Counted from the first letter of the stretch, positions 11,533-22,452 are shown. The stretch: DNA of 64,000 nucleotides from Siphonodentalium dalli (GCA_032622095.1 CP136068.1:111301546-111365545); one strand, 5' to 3'. Program-made: numbers and translations. The notes: generated by a model not told the origin, from the sequence alone.

Positions 11533-13049
11533 ACAACTATTTCTTATATTTAAACTCAACCGAGTCCTTTTGGCAAATTAGAAGAGCATTAAGCGCCCAT
11601 TTCCAACGTTATTATCGTGACTTGACGCAAGTTGCGTCTACATAAAAATGGAAAAAAGTTGGGGACAGCGCGCGACGTCATGTGACCTAATTTCGACCAA
11701 CCAACGTCCTGCATTCATGTTCCACAGCGCGAATGCATGTGTGAGTGTAAATATTTTTATATGCCATTTGCCAAACCTGATCAATTGCGGCTTAGAACTT
11801 CCCAAATTGAACTACGTCACACTGCATATTCGATTAATCCGTTTATTTTACGAATGTAAGAGATGTCGACCACAAGCGAGGTCGATCTCGTACTAACACC
11901 AAATTCAGTGTCCGACCTCTATTTATTCTAATCTTGAGCAGACATGATAAATTCCCCCAATTTGACAACAGATTGCAATCGGCATTTACGATGAACAATT
12001 CTGTAATCGATTCCCATACACATGTAGTCCGATCTGCCAATTTCTTGTTGAAATATGACTAGAATCCCAATTGTGATTTTTGATGAAATTTTATACCTTG
12101 TTCTGTAAAATCGAATTATTGAGGGATCGGAAGCGGCTAGAACCACACGAATTGCATATTTCATTGCTCCAATGATCAGTTAATATAACAAATACAAACT
12201 AAAGTCACATTTCTCAACCAGTTCTAAACAGCAGGAACTGATCTAGAAGATATTAGTAAATAAAAAATGTCATATTTTCCACTTATAGTAGCCATTTTGT
12301 CGGCCATCTTGGATGGGGAGTTCCAATTTTGCCCTATAAAGGTGACTTAGCTTCACAAAAATATATACATCTATATACATTTGATTAGATTATCCCGCTA
12401 TAATTTGCATTAGGGCCTAGTCTGAAAAACCATGGACATGAAGGACGCCATCTTGTCTGGAGTCTACACGGCCACTTTTTGTTCGTGTTAACATTATTTA
12501 AAAGTTGAAGGACATAATGAGGACCACATTGAGTGAGGTAAAGTTAAATCCCGAGGGGGTGCAAGGGTACCCCTATCGGCCCACGGACCAATGCACATAC
12601 TAACCGCTATATCGGAAAAAAACGGATGATAAGCTCATGCGCTGAAATTTCACTAAGTAATTCTTTCCCACCAGAAAAGCCTCCTTTATCCTATCAGAAC
12701 GGAATGCATCGACAATAATTTCCAACTGCGAATATACACCTTTGCCAACCAAGCAGTCTAAGTCAATTGAATATAGATTGATTATGTATCTAAGGAACTG
12801 AATAGTGTTATGTTTAGTTGAAATATGTTTTGACCTTGCTCACCACCCAAACTGTGATATGGATTGGCCGAACAGTATGATCACTCGAAGACCATTACAT
12901 TCTCTCTTGGTGGTCAAATCGTGGACTCGTCAAGTGCTAATCAACACAACACGAACACCTCGCGTCCGATGGAAACTTGTATTAAATATAGATAAATTGT
13001 GCGATATCTTATACGTTGATCGCATAAAGTCACGTGGCTTTTAACTTCA
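11533..13049. other. No gene seen
   Basis: Short open frames only. At 12,290-12,470 the motif GCCATCTTG/GCCATTTTG occurs several times in both contexts but without a defined repeat boundary. Confidence 0.4.
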
Positions 13050-13265
13050 ATTCAAGCTTGCAGAATGTGCTGAATCGAACACCACGTGGAATCAACATCT
13101 CGTGGTAGTATATATAAAACAGGTGGAAAAGTAGTGAAAATATGGAAGTCATGCATGCACAAATACACGATTATGAAAATGTGATAATATACACGCGTAG
13201 GCACACACTCAACCGTGACAGTAGAGATATTACGCTAGTAGGTTATGGCGTGGAGAGTGTAGGCA
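13050..13265. repeat. Dispersed repeat X (first copy)
   Basis: Contains AGAATGTGCTGAATCG, CACGTGGAATCAACATCT, GTGAAAATATGGAAGTCATG, CATGCAC and AATGTGATAATATACACGCG. Diverged copies with the same order of blocks occur at about 19,540-19,900 and 20,880-21,110. Confidence 0.65.
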
Positions 13266-13655
13266 TTAACCCTTTACCCAACAAAACGGCCAAATAAAGC
13301 TTCAACAGCCTAAAATATCTTCGGTCTGTCTCAATAACACCATACAAATATGGATATCATTGGAACCGGTTCATTGACCACATTGTTGTGGTTACAGTTA
13401 TGCCCTGTGCCAATGCATTCTCTTATATATGCGAATCGACCATAGGTCGCATCGCATATATAAGAGAATGCATTGGCCTAACAAAAAAATTCTTACATTT
13501 TTTAACAATTTTTATAATATTTTTCTACATTCTTTGACAATTTTTAATATGTGTTAAGCCAATGCATTCTCTTATATATGCGAGGCGACATATGGTCGAC
13601 TCGCATATATAAGAGAATGCATTGGCACAGGGTCGTTCTGTTGGGTAAAGGGTTA
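13266..13655. mobile_element. piggyBac-like TTAA MITE (family B), complete
   Basis: Left end TTAACCCTTTACCCAACA (TTAA at 13,266-13,269). Right end TGTTGGGTAAAGGGTTAC, where the flanking TTAA has mutated to TTAC. Two 69-bp hairpin modules, in opposite orientation, lie at 13,409-13,477 and 13,558-13,626. Non-coding, about 390 bp. TTAA targets with CCC-starting ends are the known signature of the piggyBac superfamily; assignment to it is inference. Confidence 0.85.
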
Positions 13656-13722
13656 CACCTCCATTTTAGGAAAATGTCCAGTCATAAAAATGGTTTATTT
13701 TGTTTTGAAGATAGCTCAGGGT

Positions 13723-13794
13723 TAGTTATAATAGAATATACTATGGTAGTTATAATATAATATACTATGGTAGTTATAATAGAATATACTATAG
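13723..13794. repeat. 24-bp tandem repeat, three units
   Basis: Units of TAGTTATAATAGAATATACT plus ATGG, with single-base differences. Confidence 0.85.
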
Positions 13795-14787
13795 TGTTTG
13801 ATCCTTCGAATTTATAACCCGTTATAACTCAGCGAATTGCCACAAGCTCTTTTGACTTCAATTGCTACAGATTTAGGCCTTTTGAAACATTTATTAATAT
13901 ACTGGAAAAGTCTTGTTAAAATTGGATGTATCGAGATGCTCCCTAATTGCAGGCATTTGTTTGAGTTGTCTCGTATTAATTGTCGCTATCACATGCTGCC
14001 AATTACCTTACAAGCTACACGTCAGAAGTCACAAGCTGAATCTCTAATGATAACTTAAATATGATAAAACCCACCAGAAAGCCGCCTGAATACTTTGAAA
14101 CAGGAAATAGAAAATATAGTATTATCCACTGTAGGATACGAAACTCTTGCAGCGATCTCCGTTTGGATATGTTCGAAAAATTATATTGCAGATACCCCAC
14201 ACTGTAGATGCGGATACGAATATGAAAGTGATATGGACTTTTTCCTTAAAGACATATTATGGACTTGTTCGAGTTCGTGAAACAGATAAGTTAGTATACT
14301 CAGGCGTTATGCCAACCTGGGAAAATTAGCATTCTACTAAGACCGCCGAAAATTCTAAGTAATTGACCGAACATTTCAAAGTAATTGACCATACCCTCCA
14401 TAGAAAACATCGTCTGAACTACGCTCAATTGTAAATATTTACATCTCGGTTCGGGACGCAACTATTGGTGATAAACTAACGCAAATGATTTCGCCATCGA
14501 GAGCCATTGCATTTAATTAATATATCAGAATGACGGTGTGTGTTGTCAATTTGGGTTAATATTCGCAAACATAACTACTTTGAGCAAGATTATTCTCCAT
14601 TTCTATTTGATCACCCTACCAGAGTGTTTCACATCACTTTAAATATAATGTACAAAGACGAGAACTCTAAGGTAAACTGGACGACCTCAACTTTCAAATT
14701 AATGATTTCAAGCATTCGCTTTGGGGAATACCAAGTGAATCCTCATCAATAAATGAAAAGATGTTCCGCATTGCGCAGGCATATATA
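13795..14787. other. No gene seen
   Basis: Three small open frames (13,837-14,058; 14,095-14,280; 14,540-14,752) have no recognisable domain. A segment at about 14,400-14,450 (CGTCTGAACTACGCTCAATT) is present in inverted form at about 40,970. Confidence 0.4.
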
Positions 14788-14810
14788 TAATAATAATAAT
14801 AATAATAATA
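14788..14810. repeat. (TAA)n microsatellite
   Basis: About seven TAA units. It stands directly before the repeat-like sequence (14,811 onward) that carries the hAT insertion, and may be that repeat's tail. Confidence 0.85.
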
Positions 14811-15014
14811 GTTGTTTAGCGCTTATCCCCAATAAGCGGGCCCTTGACATAAACATAAACATGAAATATAAATATAAACACTATCAAAGTCATTTTCTGA
14901 AACGCCGCGCAAACAAGTAAGTTTTCAATGACTTTTTAAAGTCGTCAAGAGATGGTGACTCTTTTATGTTCAATGGCAGAGGATTCCATGCATTTGCGCA
15001 TGTTACTTTGAAAG
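14811..15014. repeat. Left part of an unnamed repeat split by the hAT element
   Basis: Begins GTTGTTTAGCGCTTATCCCC with a small hairpin (CTTATCCCCAATAAGCGGG) and runs to the hAT target duplication. The sequence appears to resume at 17,533 after the element. Identity unknown. Confidence 0.45.
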
Positions 15015-15022
15015 ATCGGTAC
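15015..15022. repeat. Left target-site duplication of the hAT element
   Basis: ATCGGTAC, paired with ATCGGTAG at 17,525-17,532. Confidence 0.8.
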
Positions 15023-15363
15023 TAGTTCGGTCCGAATATTCGAATATTCGAATATTCGCTCGTAAAAATAAATATTCGAATATTCGAATAATTATTTGAA
15101 TATTCGAATATTCGAGAATAATTCCGGGTAATTGTTTCCAGGTTTGTTATAAGTCTGAGGGTCTGCTAAAAGTATAGTCTATTTTCCACTGATCATAAAC
15201 GAATTAATATGACGTAACTGTAACGTTCTGATTTGTTTGGCGTCATGACGTCGAAATAATTTTGTTGGCTAGGCGTAAACCAGACCGTGCTTGCATGTGG
15301 TCATAGGAAGCGGACATATAAAGCATCGTTTTGTTTGCGCGTTGTCACTTGTGTACGTATAAC

Positions 15364-17133
15364 ATGGCCTCAAATTCTAAGAAATCGGACATATGGAATC
15401 ATTTCACGTTGGATACCAAAAATAAAAAGGCAACATGCAAGATCAATTCAGATCATGTTCTCAGTTATTGCGGCACTACGACCAACTTGTGGAATCATGT
15501 GAGGAATAAACACGGCATAGAAAGAAAAGGAACAGGAAAGGCAACCCCTACGATGTCACGTGGAATATCAGGTTACTTCCCAAGTGTGTCAGCTCATACA
15601 GGAACGACTAAATATGGCAAGGATTCAGACAAGCAAGTACTGATAACGGCTCATTTGCATAAGTTTCTTGCCAAACATTACGAACCATTTAGTTTGGTTG
15701 AAAATGAACAATTTCGAGAGCTAGTTAGTGCATTGAATCCTTCATACAATATGCCGTCGTCAAAATCAGTCAAAAGCGATATGAAGCAGTTATACGAACG
15801 AAAATTTAAGGAGACTCGAGATGCGATGACCAAACCAGGGCAGCAGATATGCGCACTAACAACTGATATTTGGACATCTCGTTCACAGGATTCATATATC
15901 AGCCTAACAGTCTCGATGATCAATGAAGCCTGGGAAATGACGTCAACATGCTTAGAGGTAAAATCGTGTCCGGGGTCGCACACCGCAGAAAACCTTAAAG
16001 CCCATCTCCGCGAACTTGAGAAGGACTGGGGCATAGTTGAAGCAGATGTTGCCATAGTTCGCGACAGCGGAGCCAATATTAAGAAGGCGACGTCGGAAAT
16101 GAACTTTCGTCTAGACCTTAGTTGCTTTGACCATATACTCCAATGTGCTGTATTGAAGGCGTTAGCTGAAGAAAAGGCAGACGAAATAATCAAGACAGCA
16201 AAGAAAATAGTCTCTCATTTCCACCATTCTCCCCTGGAAACAGAAAAACTTAAATCTGAAACGTCTAAACACAGCTCGGACCAAATATACTATCGTAAGC
16301 TCAAGCAAGATTGTCCAACTAGGTGGGTAAGTACATACGAAATGTTAGAGCGTCTCGTTGCTATGAGGAAACCAGTCACGAACGTACTAATGGACAACAA
16401 GAAAACGGACATACAAGATCTTGTGCCACCTCCAGCTTTCTGGGTAGATGCCACGGCGCTCTGCAAAACACTCGAAACATTAAATATTATTTCTAAAGCG
16501 ATGGGAGCAGAGAAGAATTGCACAATGTCTTCCATCTACGCAGTTGTGATGAACCTGCTCACATATGTCATGAAACCGAACACAGACGACCCTGTCTTTC
16601 TACAAAATGCGAAAACAGCCTTCAAGGTATATCTTGAGGAAAGACTTGACGACGATGACATACGCGTCACGATGCAGGCAGCAGCAGTGCTTGATCCTAG
16701 GATGAAGAAATTACTATTTGTTGCTGATGCGTTTAAGAAGGATGCATATAAGCTTGTCCGTATACAGCTTGATAAGTTGATTGAACACGAGGAGAATAAC
16801 CTGCAGTCGTCAGAAAAAGCTCCCGAGAGTCCTGAAAATGACGTTATTGACATAACTGATTCGACACCTAGTGCGGCCGATGCCAAGGGCAAGGAGGCAA
16901 AGAAGCGGGAACAGAAGGAAAAGTGTCTGAAAGCTCTATATGGTTCTACATCGTTTGACTGTTATGGACCACCGAAACCAAAAGCTGCTAAAAAGTCAAA
17001 TGTCTCCGAATTAACCGGTAAAAGGGCCCTTGACATGTATCTTTCAGCAGAAGCCATCGCACTGGATAAAGACCCCCTCGTCTGGTGGAAGGAAAACGAG
17101 GCACTTTACCCGGAAGTCGCCAAATTAGCTTAG
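15364..17133 (+). CDS. hAT transposase (BED-finger, ZBED-like), ended early by in-frame TAG
   Basis: Codes for the transposase that would cut and paste this element through its terminal repeats. I take the ATG at 15,364 (MASNSKK) because the upstream in-frame ATG at 15,331 adds 11 residues with no family resemblance. Numbering from it: an N-terminal BED zinc finger at about residues 8-50 with C25, H45 and H50, but N28 where the second Cys of CxxC is expected. The RNase H-like core has TTDIWTS (first catalytic Asp D168), RDSGANI (second Asp D234), then CFDHILQC and the DCPTRW motif (D316, R320, W321). There is an acidic/lysine-rich linker at about 480-530, then LDMYLS and DPLVWW of the hATC region. 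The TAG at residue 590 removes the PATS..SER block holding the third catalytic acid. As read, the 589-residue product should not catalyse transposition, although the rest of the frame is undamaged. Small antisense frames across it are shadows. Confidence 0.93.
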   Translation: MASNSKKSDIWNHFTLDTKNKKATCKINSDHVLSYCGTTTNLWNHVRNKHGIERKGTGKATPTMSRGISGYFPSVSAHTGTTKYGKDSDKQVLITAHLHKFLAKHYEPFSLVENEQFRELVSALNPSYNMPSSKSVKSDMKQLYERKFKETRDAMTKPGQQICALTTDIWTSRSQDSYISLTVSMINEAWEMTSTCLEVKSCPGSHTAENLKAHLRELEKDWGIVEADVAIVRDSGANIKKATSEMNFRLDLSCFDHILQCAVLKALAEEKADEIIKTAKKIVSHFHHSPLETEKLKSETSKHSSDQIYYRKLKQDCPTRWVSTYEMLERLVAMRKPVTNVLMDNKKTDIQDLVPPPAFWVDATALCKTLETLNIISKAMGAEKNCTMSSIYAVVMNLLTYVMKPNTDDPVFLQNAKTAFKVYLEERLDDDDIRVTMQAAAVLDPRMKKLLFVADAFKKDAYKLVRIQLDKLIEHEENNLQSSEKAPESPENDVIDITDSTPSAADAKGKEAKKREQKEKCLKALYGSTSFDCYGPPKPKAAKKSNVSELTGKRALDMYLSAEAIALDKDPLVWWKENEALYPEVAKLA

Positions 17134-17271
17134 TTCTATCTCGGTGTACCGGCCACCAGTGTATCGTCTGAACGCGCGTTCTCTACCGCAGGGCTGATCT
17201 CTACGGAAAAACGCAACCGATTGAAACCGCAGACTGTTCGCATGTTACACTTCTTAAACAAGAACCTTTAA
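17134..17271 (+). pseudogene. C-terminal hATC block, in frame beyond the premature stop
   Basis: Directly after the TAG the same frame stays open for 45 codons and ends at TAA (17,269-17,271). It contains GVPATSVSSERAFSTAG, the most conserved hAT C-terminal signature, with the presumed catalytic Glu in SSER (residue 603 counting the stop as 590), and ends FLNKNL, a typical hAT terminus. The full-length protein would therefore be about 635 residues. The simplest reading is one nonsense mutation (for example CAG to TAG); stop-codon readthrough is possible but unsupported. Confidence 0.9.
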
Positions 17272-17524
17272 GCCATGAATGGGACATTGACTAATCTTGA
17301 ACTGTATAAACAGATAAACTCTTGCTATTAAGCCAAAAGACTTTTTTTCTCCTTGTTTGCGTATAGTATGTGCATGGATAAGTATGCTATTTCATTAAAT
17401 AATAAATTAGTTCCAAAATATGTTATCTATATAATTTATCTAAATATTCGAATACTATTCGAATATTCGCTCGTTATTCGAACCGAATATTCGAATACCG
17501 AAATCCGTCGAATACCGAACACTA

Positions 17525-17532
17525 ATCGGTAG
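17525..17532. repeat. Right target-site duplication of the hAT element
   Basis: ATCGGTAG; differs from the left copy only at the last base. Confidence 0.8.
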
Positions 17533-17679
17533 CCAACCGTGATCAAATTAGCACCAGATGGTGTCAAAAGAAGTTTGTCCTCTGAACGAAGTGAACGGTG
17601 TGGGACATACGGAACAAGGATGTCACTGAAGTATGCTGAAAGAGCTTTTGAGATGCTGATACGAATATATAGCTGCAAC
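17533..17679. repeat. Right part of the repeat split by the hAT element
   Basis: Begins CCAACCGTGATC and runs into the 38-bp satellite. No coding content recognised. Confidence 0.4.
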
Positions 17680-19090
17680 AAAGCGTTTTGAACCGGACTA
17701 ACTTTCAACGAACAGTTAAAGCGTTTTGAACCGGACTAACTTTCAACGAACAGTTAAAGCGTTTTGAACCGGACTAACTTTCAACGAACAGTTAAAGCGT
17801 TTTGAACCGGACTAACTTTCAACGAACAGTTAAAGCGTTTTGAACCGGACTAACTTTCAACGAACAGTTAAAGCGTTTTGAACCGGACTAACTTTCAACG
17901 AACAGTTAAAGCGTTTTGAACCGGACTAACTTTCAACGAACAGTTAAAGCGTTTTGAACCGGACTAACTTTCAACGAACAGTTAAAGCGTTTTGAACCGG
18001 ACTAACTTTCAACGAACAGTTAAAGCGTTTTGAACCGGACTAACTTTCAACGAACAGTTAAAGCGTTTTGAACCGGACTAACTTTCAACGAACAGTTAAA
18101 GCGTTTTGAACCGGACTAACTTTCAACGAACAGTTAAAGCGTTTTGAACCGGACTAACTTTCAACGAACAGTTAAAGCGTTTTGACCCGGACTAACTTTC
18201 AACGAACAGTTAAAGCGTTTTGAACCGGACTAACTTTCAACGAACAGTTAAAGCGTTTTGAACCGGACTAACTTTCAACGAACAGTTAAAGCGTTTTGAA
18301 CCGGACTAACTTTCAACGAACAGTTAAAGCGTTTTGAACCGGACTAACTTTCAACGAACAGTTAAAGCGTTTTGAACCGGACTAACTTTCAACGAACAGT
18401 TAAAGCGTTTTGAACCGGACTAACTTTCAACGAACAGTTAAAGCGTTTTGAACCGGACTAACTTTCAACGAACAGTTAAAGCGTTTTGAACCGGACTAAC
18501 TTTCAACGAACAGTTAAAGCGTTTTGAACCGGACTAACTTTCAACGAACAGTTAAAGCGTTTTGAACCGGACTAACTTTCAACGAACAGTTAAAGCGTTT
18601 TGAACCGGACTAACTTTCAACGAACAGTTAAAGCGTTTTGAACCGGACTAACTTTCAACGAACAGTTAAAGCGTTTTGAACCGGACTAACTTTCAACGAA
18701 CAGTTAAAGCGTTTTGAACCGGACTAACTTTCAACGAACAGTTAAAGTGTTTTGAACCGGACTAACTTTCAACGAACAGTTAAAGCGTTTTGAACCGGAC
18801 TAACTTTCAACGAACAGTTAAAGCGTTTTGAACCGGACTAACTTTCAACGAACAGTTAAAGCGTTTTGAACCGGACTAACTTTCAACGAACAGTTAAAGC
18901 GTTTTGAACCGGACTAACTTTCAACGAACAGTTAAAGCGTTTTGAACCGGACTAACTTTCAACGAACAGTTAAAGCGTTTTGAACCGGACTAACTTTCAA
19001 CGAACATGTGGTTAAAGCGTTTTGAACCGGACTAACTTTCAACGAACATGTGGTTAAAGCGTTTTGAACCGGACTAACTTTCAACGAACA
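17680..19090. repeat. 38-bp satellite, 37 nearly identical copies
   Basis: The unit contains GCGTTTTGAACCGG and AACTTTCAACGAACAGTTAAA. The 1,411-bp length equals one 35-bp starting unit, 36 full units and two 4-bp insertions. Only isolated variants are seen: A to C at about 18,186 and C to T at about 18,748. The last two junctions carry an extra TGTG after AACA, making 42-bp units. This homogeneity implies very recent expansion or strong conversion. No unique spacers, so it is not a CRISPR. Confidence 0.97.
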
Positions 19091-19539
19091 AACCTTATGA
19101 TAGACCTCTTCACATTATATCCGACACCGAGTCTTTATACAGATGCAGATGACAATACTGAATGAATAAATGTTACGGACTAAACAAATGCAACAACTAT
19201 ATATAAATGATCATAAATACCCGCTATACATAAAAAAAGGCAACTTTTTCTCAGTTTTGATGTCCATGGAGAGGGAGAGGGCCGGCAAACAAAAACCGGA
19301 CTATCACACACTCTTTACCCAATCTTTTTCTTTTTTGTTGGCAAAATGTATGCAAATTCTCTGTCATCTTGTTTAATTCATATATTGTATTTGGGAGCGG
19401 GGACATTGTAAGTTGTTAAAACTTGTACCCCTATCGCGTTGTAAATGAATTTACAATAAAATATGTTTAATGTAAAGTAAATCTCTAATGACACGAACTG
19501 TGAGAGTTATATTTTATTAGAAGACACCAGAAGACAGGT
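19091..19539. other. No gene seen
   Basis: Short open frame at 19,170-19,376 without recognisable motif. Confidence 0.4.
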
Positions 19540-19910
19540 GATAATAATCTCTTGAACTCCCGTGGGTTTCGAATCTCATTCGCGACTGTAGAATGTGATA
19601 AGTCGCAGACCGTGTGGAATTATCAACTTGTTGACGCATAACAGAGGCTAAAAAATGGTGAGAATATGGAAGTCATGCATGCACGCACGCGCACGAAATG
19701 GAAATGTGATAATATAACGCACGGGGATTTATTATTATCACCATGACCACCACGACATTTGAGAGATACACTTAATTTGAAGACACGTGGGAACGGTCTA
19801 TTGAAGTCCCGTAACTTCTGAATCCAATTCGCGGCTACAGAATGTGCTGCTAAGTTGCACACCGCGTGAAATCAATATTTTGTGAGGCGCGGTATTATTA
19901 TGAAAATCCA
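19540..19910. repeat. Dispersed repeat X (two partial copies)
   Basis: Contains CAGAATGTGATAAGTCGCA, GTGGAATTATCAACTTGTTG, GTGAGAATATGGAAGTCATG and TTTGAGAGATACACTTAATT. A second start (TACAGAATGTGCTGCTAAG) follows near 19,836. Related to 13,050-13,265 and 20,880-21,110. Confidence 0.65.
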
Positions 19911-20061
19911 ACGAGAGAAAATATTGGGGATTTAGTGAAAACCGAAAACATTGACATATTAAAAGATTTAGCGGTATTCCAGCTGGGTATTCATGAAATT
20001 TAGTTTGAACAAATGGAAACCCTACTTACGATGAGACGAATTAACGAATATAAGATGATGA

Positions 20062-20525
20062 CATGACCCGCCATATCAAATCCAGTCGGAAGTCGGGATT
20101 TTTTTTACCCTGTGCCAATGCATTCTCTTATATATGCGAGTCGACCATAGGTCGCCTCGCATATATAAGAGAATGCATTGGCCTAACAATTTTTTATCAT
20201 TTTTTTTTAAATAAATGTTTCTTACAATTTTTAGGACATAAAATAAAAAAAAAACATCCATTACCCTGCAGGGAGCCCCACACATATATAGAAGCACATA
20301 GAAGAGTGTCGTCTGCTCATGTTTGTCTGGGGCTCTGTATGGGTGAAATTATAAAATTGTTAAAGAATACAAGAACAAATTATTAAAATTGTAAAAAATT
20401 GTTAGGTCAATGCATTCTCTTATATATGCGAGGCGACCTATGGTCGACTCGCATATATAAGAGAATGCATTGGCACAGGGTAAAAAAATACCGACTTCCG
20501 ACTGGATTTGATAAGGCGGGTCACA
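20062..20525. mobile_element. TA-type hairpin MITE (family A), complete
   Basis: Ends CATGACCCGCCATATCAAAT and ATTTGATAAGGCGGGTCACA, with AT-rich flanks. Two 69-bp hairpin modules in opposite orientation (20,114-20,182 and 20,406-20,474) flank an AT-rich centre with a third hairpin, GGAGCCCCACACATATATAG against CTGGGGCTC. Non-coding, about 464 bp. Confidence 0.85.
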
Positions 20526-20879
20526 TATATCATATGTTAGTTGTTATATGATATGATATATACATCATATAACCTATGTATATATCCTAGGTTAACTTTT
20601 TTCTAATCCACAGCCGCAACTCACCTATGTATACATTGTATTTCTGTTCACATCATCTGTTCCATGCTTATATATATGTGGTATTGATTAAAGCATGCAT
20701 TCAGTGAAATTATAAGAGATGTAGAAAATTGGTGAAACTATATATGGAAGTCACGCACACTCGCGAATGTTGTGAAAATGTATCAATAATAATTAGCATA
20801 GCCTGATACACTTTAAGAAAGCATTCTGAGCAATTATTACCGCCAAAATAATTATTGAAGCATATTTACAGTAGGTTTT
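20526..20879. other. AT-rich region with ATATCATAT-type short inverted repeats; no gene
   Basis: Contains ATATGATATGATATATACAT runs close to the MITE boundary. No other feature. Confidence 0.4.
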
Positions 20880-21115
20880 GAATTCCTTTCACTGCTGCAG
20901 AATGTGCGAAATCGCACATCACGTGGAATCAGCATCTTACGGAAGAACTCAAGAGATCGAAAAGTGGTGACATAATGGAAGTCAAGTACACCCAGGATGC
21001 TCGCGGAGGTGTCATAACAACGAGTAGGCACATATTACCACCATCACCACAACCACAACAAGACACATTTAATTTGAGAGATAATTTGGAGACACGTGAA
21101 AATAAGGGCTGCAAG
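20880..21115. repeat. Dispersed repeat X (further copy)
   Basis: Blocks CTGCAGAATGTGCGAAATCG, CACGTGGAATCAGCATCTTA, AATGGAAGTCAAG, ACCACCATCACCACAACCAC and TTAATTTGAGAGATAATTTG occur in the same order as at 19.5-19.8 kb. Confidence 0.65.
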
Positions 21116-21237
21116 AAATCTACATTTTCAGCTTGAACTCGATGCTAAACCGCAGATCAAATAATCTATGTATCAGCAATTGAGATATGAATGTGGTTAT
21201 CCAGAAAAATTCTCATATTAATCTGGCTGTTTTCTTC

Positions 21238-21806
21238 TTAAAGGGGTACTGTACGCCATTTTCATTAAATTTCCGGTGACTACAACGATCTAATATCGAT
21301 AATATATATGAACATAAGTAATTTGAGTCGAAGATGTATTCTGTAAACGCTCAGGTTAATAGGCTATCTTAAAATTTAATAATTTAAAAGTTAATAATTT
21401 GATATAAATTGAATTTATGACTGGAGCCATAAAATGGCGTCAATTAAATTACGAATTACCGTAATCAAAAATAGTAATTGAGGGATACTGGATTTTTAAA
21501 CCGATCGCACACACGATTGCTTAAAATATTATGATGATACGGGGAGAACACTCAAGCCACTCACTGACTAGCGACGATACAATAACTTAAATGATTATAT
21601 GGGACTAGTATGCATATAATATAACTTTTATTTGATTCATTTGGTTGAAAACGACAATTTGTATTTTTGCATTCCGGTAAATTTGTCATCCGTAACATGA
21701 CTTCGTACTCAACAGACTTTCAAATAATGGAAAAATTGTTACCTTATTCTCCGACTCGGAGACTATAGAAACCAACAACAACATGTGGCGTACAGTACCC
21801 CTTTAA
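21238..21806. mobile_element. TTAA-flanked MITE, about 570 bp
   Basis: The left end TTAAAGGGGTACTGTACGCC is the exact inverse of the right end GGCGTACAGTACCCCTTTAA, with TTAA at 21,238-21,241 and 21,803-21,806. The interior is AT-rich and non-coding. TTAA targeting again suggests a piggyBac- or Kolobok-type transposase. Confidence 0.88.
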
Positions 21807-21974
21807 TCGTGACTATTTTATTTTCGCTGCAATCCGATTATAACACAAATATCTTAGACCGAAGAATAAATGAAGGTGATAGTTTCATACCTCAGATTTC
21901 AGAACTGCGCCATATCTGAGCGTGACTGTGGTTGTAAACAGTTTAGTATAGATTGCTGGGCATCGAGGAATGCG

Positions 21975-22452
21975 TTAACTCTTTGAGTGCCAGGGGCCGA
22001 TCTCATCGGCCCTAATTTACGGTCTGCAAAATCGGCCCTAAAATTTTTTTTTTTTTTAAAGATTGTTTTGGTTTGAATTTGTTCTGGGTATGCTTAAGCA
22101 TGCTATAGCGAATTTAAAAACAAACTGGATAAAACCTTAGGGGCATGTTATAACTCAAAACTATCACCAAGTATTCATAGTAATAATTTTGATGCCCATG
22201 AAAAATGTAAGATTCCCTAGCACTAAACCTACAAAATAAGTCTTGCACTGAAAGAGTTAAAGAATATAAGAAAAAATTACTAAAATTTTAAAAAATTGTA
22301 AAAAATAATAACAAATGGTGAAAAATTGTTAGGCCAATGCATTCTCTTATATATGCGAGGCGACCTATGGTCGACTCGCATATATAAGAGAATGCATTGG
22401 CACAGGGTATATGGGTTGATACAAAAATCGGACCTGGCACTCAAAGGGTTAA
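21975..22452. mobile_element. piggyBac-like TTAA MITE (family C)
   Basis: Left end TTAACTCTTTGAGTGCCAGG, right end CCTGGCACTCAAAGGGTTAA (TTAA 22,449-22,452). Contains GGCCGATCTCATCGGCCC near the left end and one 69-bp hairpin module (22,333-22,401) near the right. Very similar to 29,666-30,160. Confidence 0.88.

Larger units (their letters stand above)
15023..17524 (+). mobile_element. Complete hAT-superfamily DNA transposon, about 2.5 kb
   Basis: The left end reads TAGTTCGGTCCGAATATTCG. The right end read inward on the minus strand starts TAGTGTTCGGTATTCG. Both then continue into ATTCGAATATTCG-rich subterminal repeats (15,030-15,115 and 17,445-17,520) and share CGAGCGAATATTCG or its complement. 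The flanking 8 bp are ATCGGTAC (15,015-15,022) and ATCGGTAG (17,525-17,532), matching at 7 of 8 positions; 8-bp duplications are the hAT signature. Inside is one transposase frame on the plus strand and an AATAAA at 17,401-17,406 that could serve as its polyadenylation signal. The ends are not identical, so some decay has occurred. Confidence 0.9.

Noticed and set aside
15287-15502. 71-codon frame overlapping the start of the hAT gene
   Set aside because: A different frame over the BED-finger coding region; no independent support.
15678-16892. Antisense frames (15,678-16,193; 16,290-16,535; 16,536-16,892) under the hAT gene
   Set aside because: Shadows of the transposase frame, without recognisable domains.
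17680-19090. 38-bp repeats as a CRISPR array
   Set aside because: There are no spacers; the units abut directly, and the context is eukaryotic.
20076-20297. Family of small conserved peptides (with CILLYMRGDLWSTRIYKRMHW) appearing about ten times
   Set aside because: They are translations of the 69-bp hairpin module in different copies. The conservation is at DNA level and appears in both strands; there is no consistent gene structure.
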